DNA of 64,000 bases from an uncultured Flavobacterium sp. Lineage in GTDB: Bacteria; Bacteroidota; Bacteroidia; Flavobacteriales; Flavobacteriaceae. The notes beneath the pieces were generated by a model. The model was not told the origin of the DNA, ran no database searches, and saw only the letters and a program-made list of their open reading frames with translations. The stretch spans positions 3,534,001-3,598,000 of the forward strand of contig NZ_OX638201.1 in NCBI RefSeq assembly GCF_951805225.1, in the 5' to 3' direction. Position numbers and translations under genes: made by a program. How positions within the stretch are numbered: the stretch's first letter is position 1; the number at the start of each line of letters is the position of its first letter. Below are positions 1 to 8,599 of this stretch, in pieces.

Positions 1-308
1 TAATGGAAATGAATTTTGGCGATTGGGAATTGAAAAACTGGGATAATATTCCACAAGAAGAACTTAATCCATGGATGGAAGATTTTGTCAATATTAAGGT
101 TTCAAACGGAGAATCTTTTATTGAATTACATCAAAGAGTTGAAAATTTTCTATCTGATCTGGTTTCAAAAAAAATAACAAATCCTATTATTATTGTAGCG
201 CATGCCGGCGTTATACGAAGCATTTTATGTCATCAAACTTCATTGCCACTAAAAGATGCTTTCAACAACAAGGTAGAATTTGGTCAAGTAATAAAAATAG
301 TACTTTAA
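1..308 (+). CDS. cobC: Alpha-ribazole phosphatase (histidine phosphatase family), 5' truncated by window
   Basis: The visible 101 residues are the C-terminal part of a histidine phosphatase. They show the FGDWE segment near the start and HAGVIRSI near residue 67, which carries the second catalytic His. The first motif (RHG) lies before the window, so the gene is cut at its 5' end and the ATG at position 3 is internal. Family members remove phosphate from alpha-ribazole phosphate in late cobalamin assembly; other phosphoglycerate-mutase-like phosphatases look similar. The choice of CobC rests on the B12 riboswitch and BtuB-type receptor just downstream. Family assignment is sure, substrate probable. 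Confidence 0.7.
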   Translation, partial: MEMNFGDWELKNWDNIPQEELNPWMEDFVNIKVSNGESFIELHQRVENFLSDLVSKKITNPIIIVAHAGVIRSILCHQTSLPLKDAFNNKVEFGQVIKIVL

Positions 309-350
309 ATGCCATTTTGTTTAGAATTTGTTTTAAAAAGTGAAACAAAT

Positions 351-382
351 TTGAAAATTCGATAATTTTAACTTTATCTTTG
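351..382 (+). promoter_or_regulatory. Flavobacterial promoter of the B12 uptake genes
   Basis: TTG at 351-353 and TATCTTTG at 375-382, spaced 21 nt, match the Bacteroidota consensus TTG-N17-23-TAnnTTTG. It lies just upstream of the cobalamin riboswitch, so transcription would start about 7-10 nt before the aptamer. Confidence 0.65.
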
Positions 383-387
383 CACGA

Positions 388-575
388 AATTAAGGTTGTG
401 TTCATTTTTAACACATTAAAAGGGAATCAAGTAAAAATTCTTGAGCTGTACCCGCAACTGTAAGCTTTGTTCTGAAAAGAATGCTTGTTGTAACTACAAA
501 ACCACTGCTCGCCCCGGCGAATGGGAAGGTAAACAACAAGACGCAAGCCAGGAGACCTGCCTTTGTAACGAATAT
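388..575 (+). promoter_or_regulatory. Cobalamin (AdoCbl) riboswitch
   Basis: The leader holds the conserved aptamer pieces in order: GGGAATC near 423, GAGCTGTACCCGCAACTGTA around 443-462, CCACTG near 503, GGGAAGGT near 524, and the B12 box GCCAGGAGACCTGCC at 547-561. Binding of adenosylcobalamin is expected to lower expression of the receptor gene 30 nt downstream. No strong terminator hairpin with a U-run follows, so control at translation is more likely than at termination; that last point is inference. Confidence 0.93.
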
Positions 576-605
576 CGAGCTCTCGGGAAAAAGAGTTTAG
601 AAATT

Positions 606-2459
606 ATGACTTTAGAAAAACGGTTTGCTTTTTGTTTATTCCTGTTGTGCCAAATTATTTCGGCGCAGAACGACTCTATTACCAAATTGAAAGAAGTTGT
701 AGTTTCTGACGCAAATCTTAAAAAATACTCCAATTCACAATCGGTTTTAAAGCTTAATGATTCTGTCATTAATAAAAATGAGGCTTTATTGACGGATCTT
801 TTAAACTTTAATTCTACTATTTATTTTAAAGAATACGGGCGTGGAATGCTTTCTACAGTCTCTTTTAGAGGAACTACAGCATCACAAACGGCGGTAATCT
901 GGAACGGAATTAATATCAATTCTCAGATGAACGGAAGTACTGATTTCAATACTATTTCTGGTTCTGATTATAATTCGATAAGCGTAAAAGCTGGTGGAGG
1001 AAGTGTACTTTACGGAAGTGGAGCTGTTGGAGGAACTGTACATTTAAACAACGATTTGGCATTTTATAGTCGGTTTGAGACTAATTTAAAACTTGATTAC
1101 GGAAGTTTCAATACTATTGGAATCAATTTTAAAACTAATATTTCGAATAAAAAATGGAGCGCACAAATTGGCTTTTCAAAAAACAGTTCGACAAATGATT
1201 ACAAATACATCCATAAATACAACTGGAAAGGCGAACAACGCTGGAATCAAAACGGTCAGTATGATGTAATAACTATGAGCGCAAATGTTGGTTACAAATT
1301 TGATGCAAAAAATAGTTTGAAATTATACACTCAAACTTCTAATACTGACAGAAATACTTCTTTAATATCTGAAACGGAAACTAAAACCAGATATGTAAAT
1401 GGTTTTAACCGAAACTTATTAGAATATGACGGTGATTATGGAAAATTTACCACTAATCTAAAAGCGGCATATATATTCGAAAACTATCAATATTATCCTG
1501 ATAATGCGGTTAATTTTTTCACTTATGGAAAAACAGAAAGCTTTATCACAAAAGCAGATTTAGGTTATAAAATTTCGAAATCAACACAAATAAACGGAGT
1601 TCTGGATTACAACAGAACTAAAGGTTACGGAACTGGTTTTGGAGATCACGTTAGAGAAATTAGTTCGGCAGCTTTATTGGTAAAACAAGATATTTCGACA
1701 GATTGGAAAAATGAATTCGGAATTCGAAAAGAGTTTACAGACAATTATCAATCTCCTCTTCTATTCTCTTTAGGATCTTCGTATCAATTTAATGAATTGT
1801 ACAATCTGAAATTGAATTTATCCCGAAATTTCAGAATCCCGACTTTTAATGATTTGTATTGGGAACAAGGCGGAAATCCAAATTTAAAACCTGAAAGTTC
1901 TTATCAGGCAGAAATTGGTAATGTTTTCACTTTCAAAAACATATCATTGACTCAAACCTTTTATTACATGAAAATAAAAGATTTATTGCAATGGATTCCG
2001 GGAAGCAACGGTATTTGGTCTCCACAAAATACAGATAAAGTAAATAGTTATGGTGCTGAAACATTATTAAGCTGGAAAAAACAGTTTGGTAAAAACATCT
2101 TCGCTGCAAATGCAACTTATGCTTATACGGCTTCAAAAAATGACGAAACCAAAAAGCAGCTTTTCTATGTTCCGTTAAATAAAGTTACCGGATCTGTTTC
2201 TTATTCCAGAAATAGAATTTCAGCTTATTATCAATTTATGTTTAATGGTTTTGTTTATACAACAGAAAATAATGACCCGAAAGATATAATAAATGATTAT
2301 AATGTTTCGAATATCGGAATTGATTATGATTTTAAATTTCTTGACACTTTCAAACTTGGTTTTCAAGTATTAAATCTTTTTAATAAAGAGTATGAAAGTT
2401 TGGAATACAGACCTCAGCCAGGTCGCAATTTTAATATGTATTTAACCCTAAAATTTTAA
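606..2459 (+). CDS. btuB: TonB-dependent receptor, BtuB-like cobalamin transporter
   Basis: A 617-residue outer-membrane receptor. The start at 606 is chosen because it begins a clean signal peptide (MTLEKRF, hydrophobic core, SAQ) and because the 55-codon extension upstream lies wholly inside the riboswitch. A plug domain fills about residues 25-160, with the VSFRGTTASQTAVIWNG and GSVLYGSGAVGG segments usual for plugs. A 22-strand barrel follows, ending in an aromatic terminal strand (YLTLKF). The riboswitch leader and the lipoprotein 4 bp downstream indicate cobalamin or a corrinoid as substrate, taken up with TonB energy. Length matches the BtuB class. Confidence 0.88.
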   Translation: MTLEKRFAFCLFLLCQIISAQNDSITKLKEVVVSDANLKKYSNSQSVLKLNDSVINKNEALLTDLLNFNSTIYFKEYGRGMLSTVSFRGTTASQTAVIWNGININSQMNGSTDFNTISGSDYNSISVKAGGGSVLYGSGAVGGTVHLNNDLAFYSRFETNLKLDYGSFNTIGINFKTNISNKKWSAQIGFSKNSSTNDYKYIHKYNWKGEQRWNQNGQYDVITMSANVGYKFDAKNSLKLYTQTSNTDRNTSLISETETKTRYVNGFNRNLLEYDGDYGKFTTNLKAAYIFENYQYYPDNAVNFFTYGKTESFITKADLGYKISKSTQINGVLDYNRTKGYGTGFGDHVREISSAALLVKQDISTDWKNEFGIRKEFTDNYQSPLLFSLGSSYQFNELYNLKLNLSRNFRIPTFNDLYWEQGGNPNLKPESSYQAEIGNVFTFKNISLTQTFYYMKIKDLLQWIPGSNGIWSPQNTDKVNSYGAETLLSWKKQFGKNIFAANATYAYTASKNDETKKQLFYVPLNKVTGSVSYSRNRISAYYQFMFNGFVYTTENNDPKDIINDYNVSNIGIDYDFKFLDTFKLGFQVLNLFNKEYESLEYRPQPGRNFNMYLTLKF

Positions 2460-2463
2460 TATA

Positions 2464-3498
2464 ATGAAGTTTAGTAAATTATTTTTAATAGCACTTAGCG
2501 TTTCGCTATTCGTTTCGTGCTCGAATGATGATAATGATAATGCTCCAAAGGGAGTTTATGACAATGGTTTTTTTATCTTGAATGAAGGAACTAAACAAGC
2601 TACTGTTTCATTCTCAAGTGATGATTTAACTTCTTTTACTAAAGACGTTTATTCTACTGTAAATGGAGGTGATTTACTTGGGAAATTTGCTCAAAATATA
2701 TTTTTCAGTGGTGACAACGCTTATATTATTTCAGGTGGAGCTAACAATATTACTGTAGTTAACCGGTATACTTTTAAATTAATTACTAAAATCGAAACTG
2801 GGTTAAAAAATCCAAGATACGGAGTTGTAAAAGACGGTAAAGCGTATGTTACAAATGCAAATACGTATTCATACGAGAATGCAGCAACAGGAAATACAGA
2901 TGATTATGTTGCCGTAATTAATCTTGCAACGAATACTTATGAGTCAAAAATCGACTTGAATTCAACTGCTAACAGAGTAGTTTTGAAAGACGGAAAACTG
3001 TACATCACAGATTCTTACAACGATAAATTATTGGTTGTTGATATTGCTACAAAAAAATTAGATACTCCTGTTCAAATTGGTCTTAACGCTGATTGTATCG
3101 AAGAAGAAAATGGAGTTCTTTACATCTTAAAAGGTGGTTATGGAAATAGCAGCGAACTTGTAAAAGTAAAAATAGCTGACAAAACATTTACTAAAATTGC
3201 TTTTCCTGAAAGCTTAGATGGTGCTGGATTTATGGATCTTGAAGACAGTAAAATTTACTACACTGTAGGAAGCGCTGTTTATAGCATAAACACTAATGCT
3301 ACTGCTGCATCAACAACACCAATTTTAACTTCTGCGGCAACTTACATATACGGATTTGCAGTTAAAAACAATCGTATTTATGTTGCGCAAGGAAGCTTTT
3401 CAGCAGATGGTTCAGCTTACATTTATAATTTAACAGGTGTATTACAAAAAGAATTAGCTACCGGTATAGGAAGTAACGGTTTCTACTTTAACGATTAA
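2464..3498 (+). CDS. BtuG-like surface lipoprotein, YncE-type beta-propeller
   Basis: A 344-residue lipoprotein whose signal peptide ends in a lipobox (SLFVSC, Cys about 19) followed by an Asp/Asn-rich SNDDNDN stretch, the kind of sequence that sends Bacteroidota lipoproteins to the cell surface. The rest is a run of repeated 40-45-residue blades (for example NRYTFKLITKIETG, NLATNTYESKIDLN, DIATKKLDTPVQIG), typical of a seven-bladed YncE/DUF5074 propeller. It starts 4 bp after the BtuB-like gene and shares its riboswitch. In Bacteroides, BtuG is such a propeller: it captures B12 very tightly and caps BtuB. Same role inferred here. Confidence 0.75.
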   Translation: MKFSKLFLIALSVSLFVSCSNDDNDNAPKGVYDNGFFILNEGTKQATVSFSSDDLTSFTKDVYSTVNGGDLLGKFAQNIFFSGDNAYIISGGANNITVVNRYTFKLITKIETGLKNPRYGVVKDGKAYVTNANTYSYENAATGNTDDYVAVINLATNTYESKIDLNSTANRVVLKDGKLYITDSYNDKLLVVDIATKKLDTPVQIGLNADCIEEENGVLYILKGGYGNSSELVKVKIADKTFTKIAFPESLDGAGFMDLEDSKIYYTVGSAVYSINTNATAASTTPILTSAATYIYGFAVKNNRIYVAQGSFSADGSAYIYNLTGVLQKELATGIGSNGFYFND

Positions 3499-3530
3499 TA
3501 TTTTTTAGAATTAGTTTTTGGATTTTTACC

Positions 3531-3564
3531 AAAAAAGGGCTTTCAGAAATGAAAGCCTTTTTTT
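3531..3564 (+). terminator. Rho-independent terminator after the B12 operon
   Basis: Stem GGCTTTC (3538-3544) / GAAAGCC (3551-3557) with a 6-nt loop, followed by a run of seven T. Confidence 0.85.
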
Positions 3565-4152
3565 ATGTCTCGTCCTGAAATAAGTTGGCATAAAATCAAC
3601 TTATTTTAGATTTTTTGGAATTATGCTTCTTTAAGAACGCTTTTCTTTTTAAAGTATAAAGCAATAAAAGACAGAATAAAACAAAATCAAATTTTGTAAG
3701 ATAACACAAAATAAAAGTTTGGGATAAAAAGCTCCTTTCTACAAATTTAAGAATACAACTCTTATATTTTTTGTTTTAAAAAAGGGTAACAAATATAACC
3801 GAATTAAAACTTTTACAGTATTATCCACTTAAAAAACAGAATGTTACACAAATTACCGCCATTATATACAACTTTGTTGGTTTTTTTATATCTTAGTAAT
3901 CGTAATTTTGAATTAACTATTTATTAATACGAATCGTGTATCTTTATTTTCTGTGATACTGTTAGTAATTTAAGAAATCTGGTTTTATTTTTTTTCAATA
4001 ATTAAAGAAGTCTTTAAATCGGTTTTCTAACCATTCAAAATTTAATCTGACAATGGCAGCAAAATAACTCTGCTGCGCTAAAAGCCACAAATCGTAATTT
4101 TAAGATGAGATTAGAAATGCTAATGTTGGCCTAATTTTTTATTTATCAAGTT
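3565..4152. other. Intergenic stretch of 588 bp without a recognisable gene
   Basis: No open frame of note on either strand. A perfect 10-bp inverted repeat (AAATAAGTTG at 3578-3587, CAACTTATTT at 3597-3606) sits just behind the terminator and might be the end of a lost insertion sequence. A hairpin GCAGC/GCTGC lies at about 4055-4075 in the probable 5' leader of the porin gene. A TATCTTTA at 3939-3946 resembles a -7 element but has no well-spaced -33. Confidence 0.5.
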
Positions 4153-5313
4153 ATGAGCAAAATTTTACTAGTAAGAATTGTTTTTATTCTCTTTATAATG
4201 CCATTTTTTGCAAATGCTCAGACACCTGCTGTTCTTGCTCCGGCACCGGAAACACCACCGGAAACTACTGTTAAATATCCACAATTTCAATTTAAAGGAT
4301 TATTTCAGGCGCGCTATCTGCAAGCATTAGAAGATGCCGTTGATGTTATGGGAGTTCATCATTCTACAGGCGATGTTGTTCAAAGTACGTTTGATATTAA
4401 AAGAATGCGTGTTGGTGTAAATACAAAATTAAGTGAGGCTACAGAAGTTGTAATTTTAGTAAATCTTGCTGATTTTAAATCTGATCCAAAAGGAAAAGTT
4501 TTAGAGAATGCTTACGCCAAATACACTTTTAGTAAATATTTTGCAGTTACAGGAGGACAATTCCGACCAGCTTTTGGTATTGAAGAATTAGTTCCGGTAG
4601 ATATTATCAAATCATTTGATTTCTCGAATCAATATTATGAGTTTGGAAAAAACGGTTGGACCAGTTTTCAAATTGGAGCTTCTGCAACTGGAGCTTTTGA
4701 TCTTGGAAACATTCCTTTTAATTACGCTATTTCTATGTTAAACGGAAACGGAAAAGATCAGGAAATGGATAAGGATAACGGAAAACAATATTCTACACGA
4801 CTGGTTTTTACATTATCAAAATTGCACAAAATTAATTTAGGACTGAATGGAGGTTCCGGAAAAGTCTTCAAGAAAAATGTTTTTGCTTTAGGCGCTGATA
4901 TTACCAGCGATTTTAAATTAAATGACAAGTTTACTTTCGATTTACAAATAGAATATAAACAAGGAACCAATCATAATTTATATTATTCTTTACCGGTTGA
5001 ATCACGAACTCCAAATGTCTCAGATTATCAAATGCGAGGAATTTATTTTCTGCCTAATTTGAGATATTTAGTTGATTATAAAAAACTAACTTCATTAGAA
5101 TTATCTTGTCGATATGAACGATTTGATCCAAGTTATAAAATCGATTCTAATGTTAGACAAACCTACACACCAATGATCAGTCTTGAATTTGGTAAAGCTT
5201 ATACCGGCCGAATCGAATTGGGCTTAGAAATCGATCGTTTTGATAAAAACATTCCTGATACGTCAATGTATAATGACAACCTGTTTATAATTCAGTTTCA
5301 GTGCAGACTATAA
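4153..5313 (+). CDS. Outer-membrane porin, OprO/OprP (phosphate-selective) family
   Basis: 386 residues with a signal peptide (MSKILLVRIVFILFIMPFFA then NAQ) and a Pro-rich linker. The barrel follows, with family-typical N-terminal text: FKGLFQARYL, FDIKRMRVGVN, VNLADFKSD, AYAKYTFSKYFAVTGGQFRPAFG. It ends in a short aromatic/hydrophobic strand (FIIQFQCRL). The gene lies 21 bp upstream of a DASS-type inner-membrane anion transporter, so the pair probably forms an uptake route across both membranes for an anion such as phosphate or a dicarboxylate. The family name does not prove phosphate as substrate. Confidence 0.8.
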   Translation: MSKILLVRIVFILFIMPFFANAQTPAVLAPAPETPPETTVKYPQFQFKGLFQARYLQALEDAVDVMGVHHSTGDVVQSTFDIKRMRVGVNTKLSEATEVVILVNLADFKSDPKGKVLENAYAKYTFSKYFAVTGGQFRPAFGIEELVPVDIIKSFDFSNQYYEFGKNGWTSFQIGASATGAFDLGNIPFNYAISMLNGNGKDQEMDKDNGKQYSTRLVFTLSKLHKINLGLNGGSGKVFKKNVFALGADITSDFKLNDKFTFDLQIEYKQGTNHNLYYSLPVESRTPNVSDYQMRGIYFLPNLRYLVDYKKLTSLELSCRYERFDPSYKIDSNVRQTYTPMISLEFGKAYTGRIELGLEIDRFDKNIPDTSMYNDNLFIIQFQCRL

Positions 5314-5334
5314 TTTAATCTAATTCTTATTGTT

Positions 5335-6765
5335 ATGAAAGAAGTAAAAATTCCTCAAACCTTAATTACGCTTGCTGTTGGAGTAGCAATTTGGTTTATT
5401 CCGGCGCCAGATGGTGTAGTAATTGAAGCGTGGCATTTGTTTGCCATTTTTGTCGCTACAATTTTAGGAATTATTTTGAAAGCTGCACCAATGGGAACAA
5501 TGTGTATGATCGCAATTGCTCTTACCGCTTTCTCGCAAGTATTAGCGCCGGGTGAAGCTGGAAAATCAATCACGCTCGCTTTAAAAGGGTTTGGAGATAA
5601 AGTAATCTGGCTTATTGGAATCTCATTTTTCATCGCCAGAGGTTTTATAAAAACAGGTTTAGGAAACAGAATCGCTTTCTTATTTATTAGAATATTTGGA
5701 AAAAGCTCACTTGGATTGGCATATGGTTTAGGTTTAGCAGATTTAGTTTTAGCTCCAGCTGTACCAAGTAATACAGCACGAGGCGGAGGAATTATTTATC
5801 CTATTATGAAATCTATGTCAATGAGTTTTGGCTCAATGCCGGATCAGCCCGAAACACATCGAAAACTAGGTTCTTATCTTACTTTAAGCAGTTATAATGC
5901 TAATTTAATTGCTTCATCTATGTTTTTAACCGGAACAGCAAGTAATCCAATGTGTCAAAAATTTGCCCTTAATTTAGGCATAAAAATTAGTTGGATTTCC
6001 TGGGCAACAGCAGCTATAGTTCCAGGTTTGGTTGCGTTTTTTGTAATTCCACTTGTATTGTATAAAATTTATCCGCCAGAACTAAAGAAAACTGGTGATG
6101 CGCCTCAGATTGCAGCTCAGAAACTTAAAGAAATGGGACCAATAACACGTGACGAATGGATGATGTTATTGACTTTCTTCATCTTATTATTCCTTTGGAT
6201 GACGGGCGATTTGTTTTCTATTGACGCAACTACAACCGCATTTATTGGTTTGGTTATATTACTTCTAACATCTGTTTTAACTTGGGATGATGTCAAAGCC
6301 GAAAAAGGTGCTTGGGATACTATCGTTTGGTTTTCGGTATTAGTAATGATGGCGAGTTCACTCAATGAACTTGGATTTATTAGTTGGTTTAGCGGTTTGA
6401 TAAAAGCTGAAATTGGCGGATTAAGCTGGCAAATGGCTTTTCCTATTATTGTATTAGTATACTTTTTCAGTCATTATCTTTTTGCAAGTGCCACGGCTCA
6501 CGTAGCAGCAATGTATGCAGCGTTATTAGGAGTTGGAGTTTCTCTTGGAGTTCCTGGATTACTATTGGCTTTTATGCTTGGGTTTGTGGGTTCAATTTAC
6601 GGAACTTTAACGCATTATGGACACGGGCCTGCACCTGTTTTCTTCGGAAGCGGATACGTCGACCTGAAAAGCTGGTGGGTCAAAGGATTAATAACTGGAT
6701 TGACAATGCTCTTGATCTATATGGTTATAGGAGGATTGTGGCTCCGATTAATTGGTGATTTTTAA
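5335..6765 (+). CDS. DASS (SLC13-like) anion:sodium symporter
   Basis: 476 residues with about 12 membrane segments and no signal peptide. The SNTARGGGI motif near residue 145 is the first substrate/Na+ hairpin of the divalent anion:Na+ symporters, and SATAHVAAMY near residue 385 marks the second half-repeat. The protein is closest in feel to the 2-oxoglutarate/malate translocator branch (SodiT1, YflS). Substrate is likely a dicarboxylate such as malate, succinate or 2-oxoglutarate. It is co-transcribed with the porin gene 21 bp upstream. Its last codons overlap the convergent gene by 4 bp. Confidence 0.87.
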   Translation: MKEVKIPQTLITLAVGVAIWFIPAPDGVVIEAWHLFAIFVATILGIILKAAPMGTMCMIAIALTAFSQVLAPGEAGKSITLALKGFGDKVIWLIGISFFIARGFIKTGLGNRIAFLFIRIFGKSSLGLAYGLGLADLVLAPAVPSNTARGGGIIYPIMKSMSMSFGSMPDQPETHRKLGSYLTLSSYNANLIASSMFLTGTASNPMCQKFALNLGIKISWISWATAAIVPGLVAFFVIPLVLYKIYPPELKKTGDAPQIAAQKLKEMGPITRDEWMMLLTFFILLFLWMTGDLFSIDATTTAFIGLVILLLTSVLTWDDVKAEKGAWDTIVWFSVLVMMASSLNELGFISWFSGLIKAEIGGLSWQMAFPIIVLVYFFSHYLFASATAHVAAMYAALLGVGVSLGVPGLLLAFMLGFVGSIYGTLTHYGHGPAPVFFGSGYVDLKSWWVKGLITGLTMLLIYMVIGGLWLRLIGDF

Positions 6766-7073
6766 ATTCTGATTCCGGGAGGAAGTAATTCTTTGTATTC
6801 TGGATTCTTTTTAATAAACAATACAATTCTAGGATGAATAGGCATTAATTTAAATTTCTTCTCAATGACAATTTCCATGATGTTTTTAAGTAAAGTATCA
6901 ATTATCGTTTGATTGTCAAAGCCTTCCGGAGAGTTGATCTTGGTTAAGAAAATTTTCTTTTCCTGAAAAGAATATTCAATAGAAAGTAATCCTTCAGGGA
7001 CTATGGTTTCAAATTGTCTTGCAAAAGTGTTGTCTTTGATTTCCATAGTTTCAATAGGTTCCATATTAGTCAT
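6762..7073 (-). CDS. Small GNAT-like N-acetyltransferase (COG2388 type)
   Basis: A 103-residue protein resembling the short GCN5-related acetyltransferases of the YjdJ/COG2388 group. It has a central beta sheet with SIEYSFQEKKIFLTKINSP, a helix where the acetyl-CoA loop is expected, and the family's C-terminal signature LMPIHPRIVLFIKKNPEY. The usual Q/RxxGxG/A loop is degenerate here (EGFDNQTIIDTLL), so acetyl-CoA binding may be weakened or lost. It overlaps the DASS gene tail to tail by 4 bp. Role unknown. Confidence 0.6.
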   Translation of the reverse strand: MTNMEPIETMEIKDNTFARQFETIVPEGLLSIEYSFQEKKIFLTKINSPEGFDNQTIIDTLLKNIMEIVIEKKFKLMPIHPRIVLFIKKNPEYKELLPPGIRI

Positions 7074-7360
7074 GTTTTTTTGGGGAGATTGGATTAAAAA
7101 TAATAGAAAAGAACGATAAGTACATTACATAAAAATCCTGGAAAGAGATTTAAATAATGATTATTATAACTACAAAGGTAATCATTTGATTTTCAATATA
7201 AAATTATTTTTTAAAGGTGTAATATTGCCTTAACCTTTCTATGGTTGAAATTTTATTGGGTTTGATGAATAAATGTGGTGTAAGATTTGCTGTGCATATT
7301 ACTAAAAAAAGTAATTTTAGCTTGAAATTAAATCTGTAACCATAATTCTTATTCTGCCAA

Positions 7361-8020
7361 ATGAGTAAAATCCCTGTATACTTTATGCCCGGTCTGGCTG
7401 CTAGTCCGGCAATTTTTGAAAGAATCAAATTAGACGAATCTGTTTTTGAGACCTGTATGTTAGAATGGGAAATTCCACAACCAAAGGAATCTTTGTCTGA
7501 TTATGCATTAAGAATATCTAAAAATATAAAACACGAAAATCCGGTTTTAATTGGAGTTTCGTTTGGAGGAATTTTGGTTCAGGAAATTGCAAAGCATATT
7601 CAGGCACGAAAAGTTATTATTATTTCAAGCGTTAGAAGTAATGCAGAATTCCCAAGAAGAATGAAAATCGGAAAAACTACTAAAGCCTACAAGCTGATTC
7701 CGATGAAGTTAATTTTGAATATCGAAAATCTTGCAAAATATTCTTTTGGTGAAAAAGTCAATAAACGTATTAAATTATACGAAAAATTCCTGGCGGTTCG
7801 CGATCTGAACTATTTACAATGGGCAGTCGAAAATGTTATTTTATGGGATCGAAATGAAATCAATCCAGATGTTATTCATATTCACGGCGATCAGGATGAT
7901 GTTTTTCCTATAAAGTATATCAACAGCTGTATTGTCGTAAAAGGCGGAACTCATATTATGATTCTGAATAAATATAAATGGCTGAACGAGAATTTGCCTT
8001 CTATTATATTGGAAGAGTAA
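7361..8020 (+). CDS. Alpha/beta hydrolase
   Basis: 219 residues with the alpha/beta-hydrolase layout: YFMPGLAASP near the N-terminus (oxyanion loop), the nucleophile elbow GVSFGG with Ser67, an acid in HIHGDQDD around residues 174-180, and His198 in GGTHIM. No signal peptide, so cytoplasmic. A YheT- or RsbQ-like small esterase is possible; the substrate cannot be told. The gene stands alone, followed by the repeat-rich block at 8041-8634. Confidence 0.75.
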   Translation: MSKIPVYFMPGLAASPAIFERIKLDESVFETCMLEWEIPQPKESLSDYALRISKNIKHENPVLIGVSFGGILVQEIAKHIQARKVIIISSVRSNAEFPRRMKIGKTTKAYKLIPMKLILNIENLAKYSFGEKVNKRIKLYEKFLAVRDLNYLQWAVENVILWDRNEINPDVIHIHGDQDDVFPIKYINSCIVVKGGTHIMILNKYKWLNENLPSIILEE

Positions 8021-8048
8021 TTGTTTGTTTCAGGTTTCTGCGCATAGC

Positions 8049-8081
8049 AAACCCGACAGGTTTTAAAAACCTGTCGGGTTT
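8049..8081. repeat. 33-bp palindrome (first copy)
   Basis: AAACCCGACAGGTTTT and its perfect reverse complement around a single central base. It could act as a terminator after the hydrolase gene (29 nt past the stop), but it recurs at 8341 and, imperfectly, at 21345, so it is a repeat family. Confidence 0.85.
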
Positions 8082-8166
8082 CGTTTTGTAATCTTTGCCG
8101 ATTAACTCGTTTGATTTCTTATTCTTTGAAATGATAAATAAAAACGAAAATCAACTTTTGAAACCT

Positions 8167-8254
8167 AAAGCCCTAGCCCTGATAGAAGCGGTATCCTTTT
8201 TATCCGCTTTTTTTGCGGATGAAAAGATACAAGTGGATAGCAGGAAATAGCTCC
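8167..8254 (+). ncRNA. Structured RNA motif, probably Flavo-1 (copy 1)
   Basis: The motif begins AAAGCCCTAGCCCTGATAG and ends GGATAGCAGGAAATAGCTCC. CCTG near the 5' end pairs with CAGG near the 3' end. GTAT/ATAC and CTTTT/AAAAG make an inner stem that continues through a T-G pair into ATCCGC/GCGGAT with a T-rich loop. I recall this consensus as the Flavo-1 motif of Flavobacteria; the name needs a covariance-model check, but the repeat and covariation are visible. Function unknown. Confidence 0.7.
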
Positions 8255-8294
8255 AAATTCTAATATTAAAAATTCTAATATTTTACAGTTAGTA

Positions 8295-8327
8295 ATCTTT
8301 GTCAAAGTTTTGAACTTTGATAAAGAT
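8295..8327. repeat. Closing palindrome of unit A
   Basis: ATCTTTGTCAAAGTT paired with AACTTTGATAAAGAT, one mismatch. Its partner in unit B (8600-8634) is perfect. Confidence 0.75.
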
Positions 8328-8340
8328 AGTTACGCATAGT

Positions 8341-8373
8341 AAACCCGACAGGTTTTAAAAACCTGTCGGGTTT
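8341..8373. repeat. 33-bp palindrome (second copy)
   Basis: Identical in both arms to the palindrome at 8049-8081, here opening tandem unit B. Confidence 0.85.
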
Positions 8374-8457
8374 CGTTGTGTAATCTTTGTCGATTAACTC
8401 GTTTGATTTCTTATTCTTTGAAATGATAAATAAAACGAAAATCAACTTTTGAAACCT

Positions 8458-8541
8458 AAAGCCCTAGCCCTGATAGAAGCGGTATCCTTTTGTGGCGGGG
8501 TTCGCCATAAAAGATACAAGTGGATAGCAGGAAATAGCTCC
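8458..8541 (+). ncRNA. Structured RNA motif, probably Flavo-1 (copy 2)
   Basis: Same 5' and 3' halves as copy 1, base for base across the conserved parts, but the apical stem is TGGCG/CGCCA with a GGGTT loop in place of ATCCGC/GCGGAT. The pairing is kept while the sequence is replaced. Confidence 0.7.
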
Positions 8542-8599
8542 AAATTTTTATTAAATCTTAAATTTTAAAATCCCAAATTCCAATTGTTTAGGATCTAGT

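Noticed and set aside
441..605. Open frame extending the BtuB-like protein by 55 codons
   Set aside because: It lies wholly in the cobalamin riboswitch; its Cys-rich text is a translation of the aptamer. The signal peptide begins at 606.
3908..3946. Promoter for the porin gene (TTG at 3908, TATCTTTA at 3939)
   Set aside because: Spacing of 28 nt is outside the 17-23 nt range and the last base of the -7 box differs.
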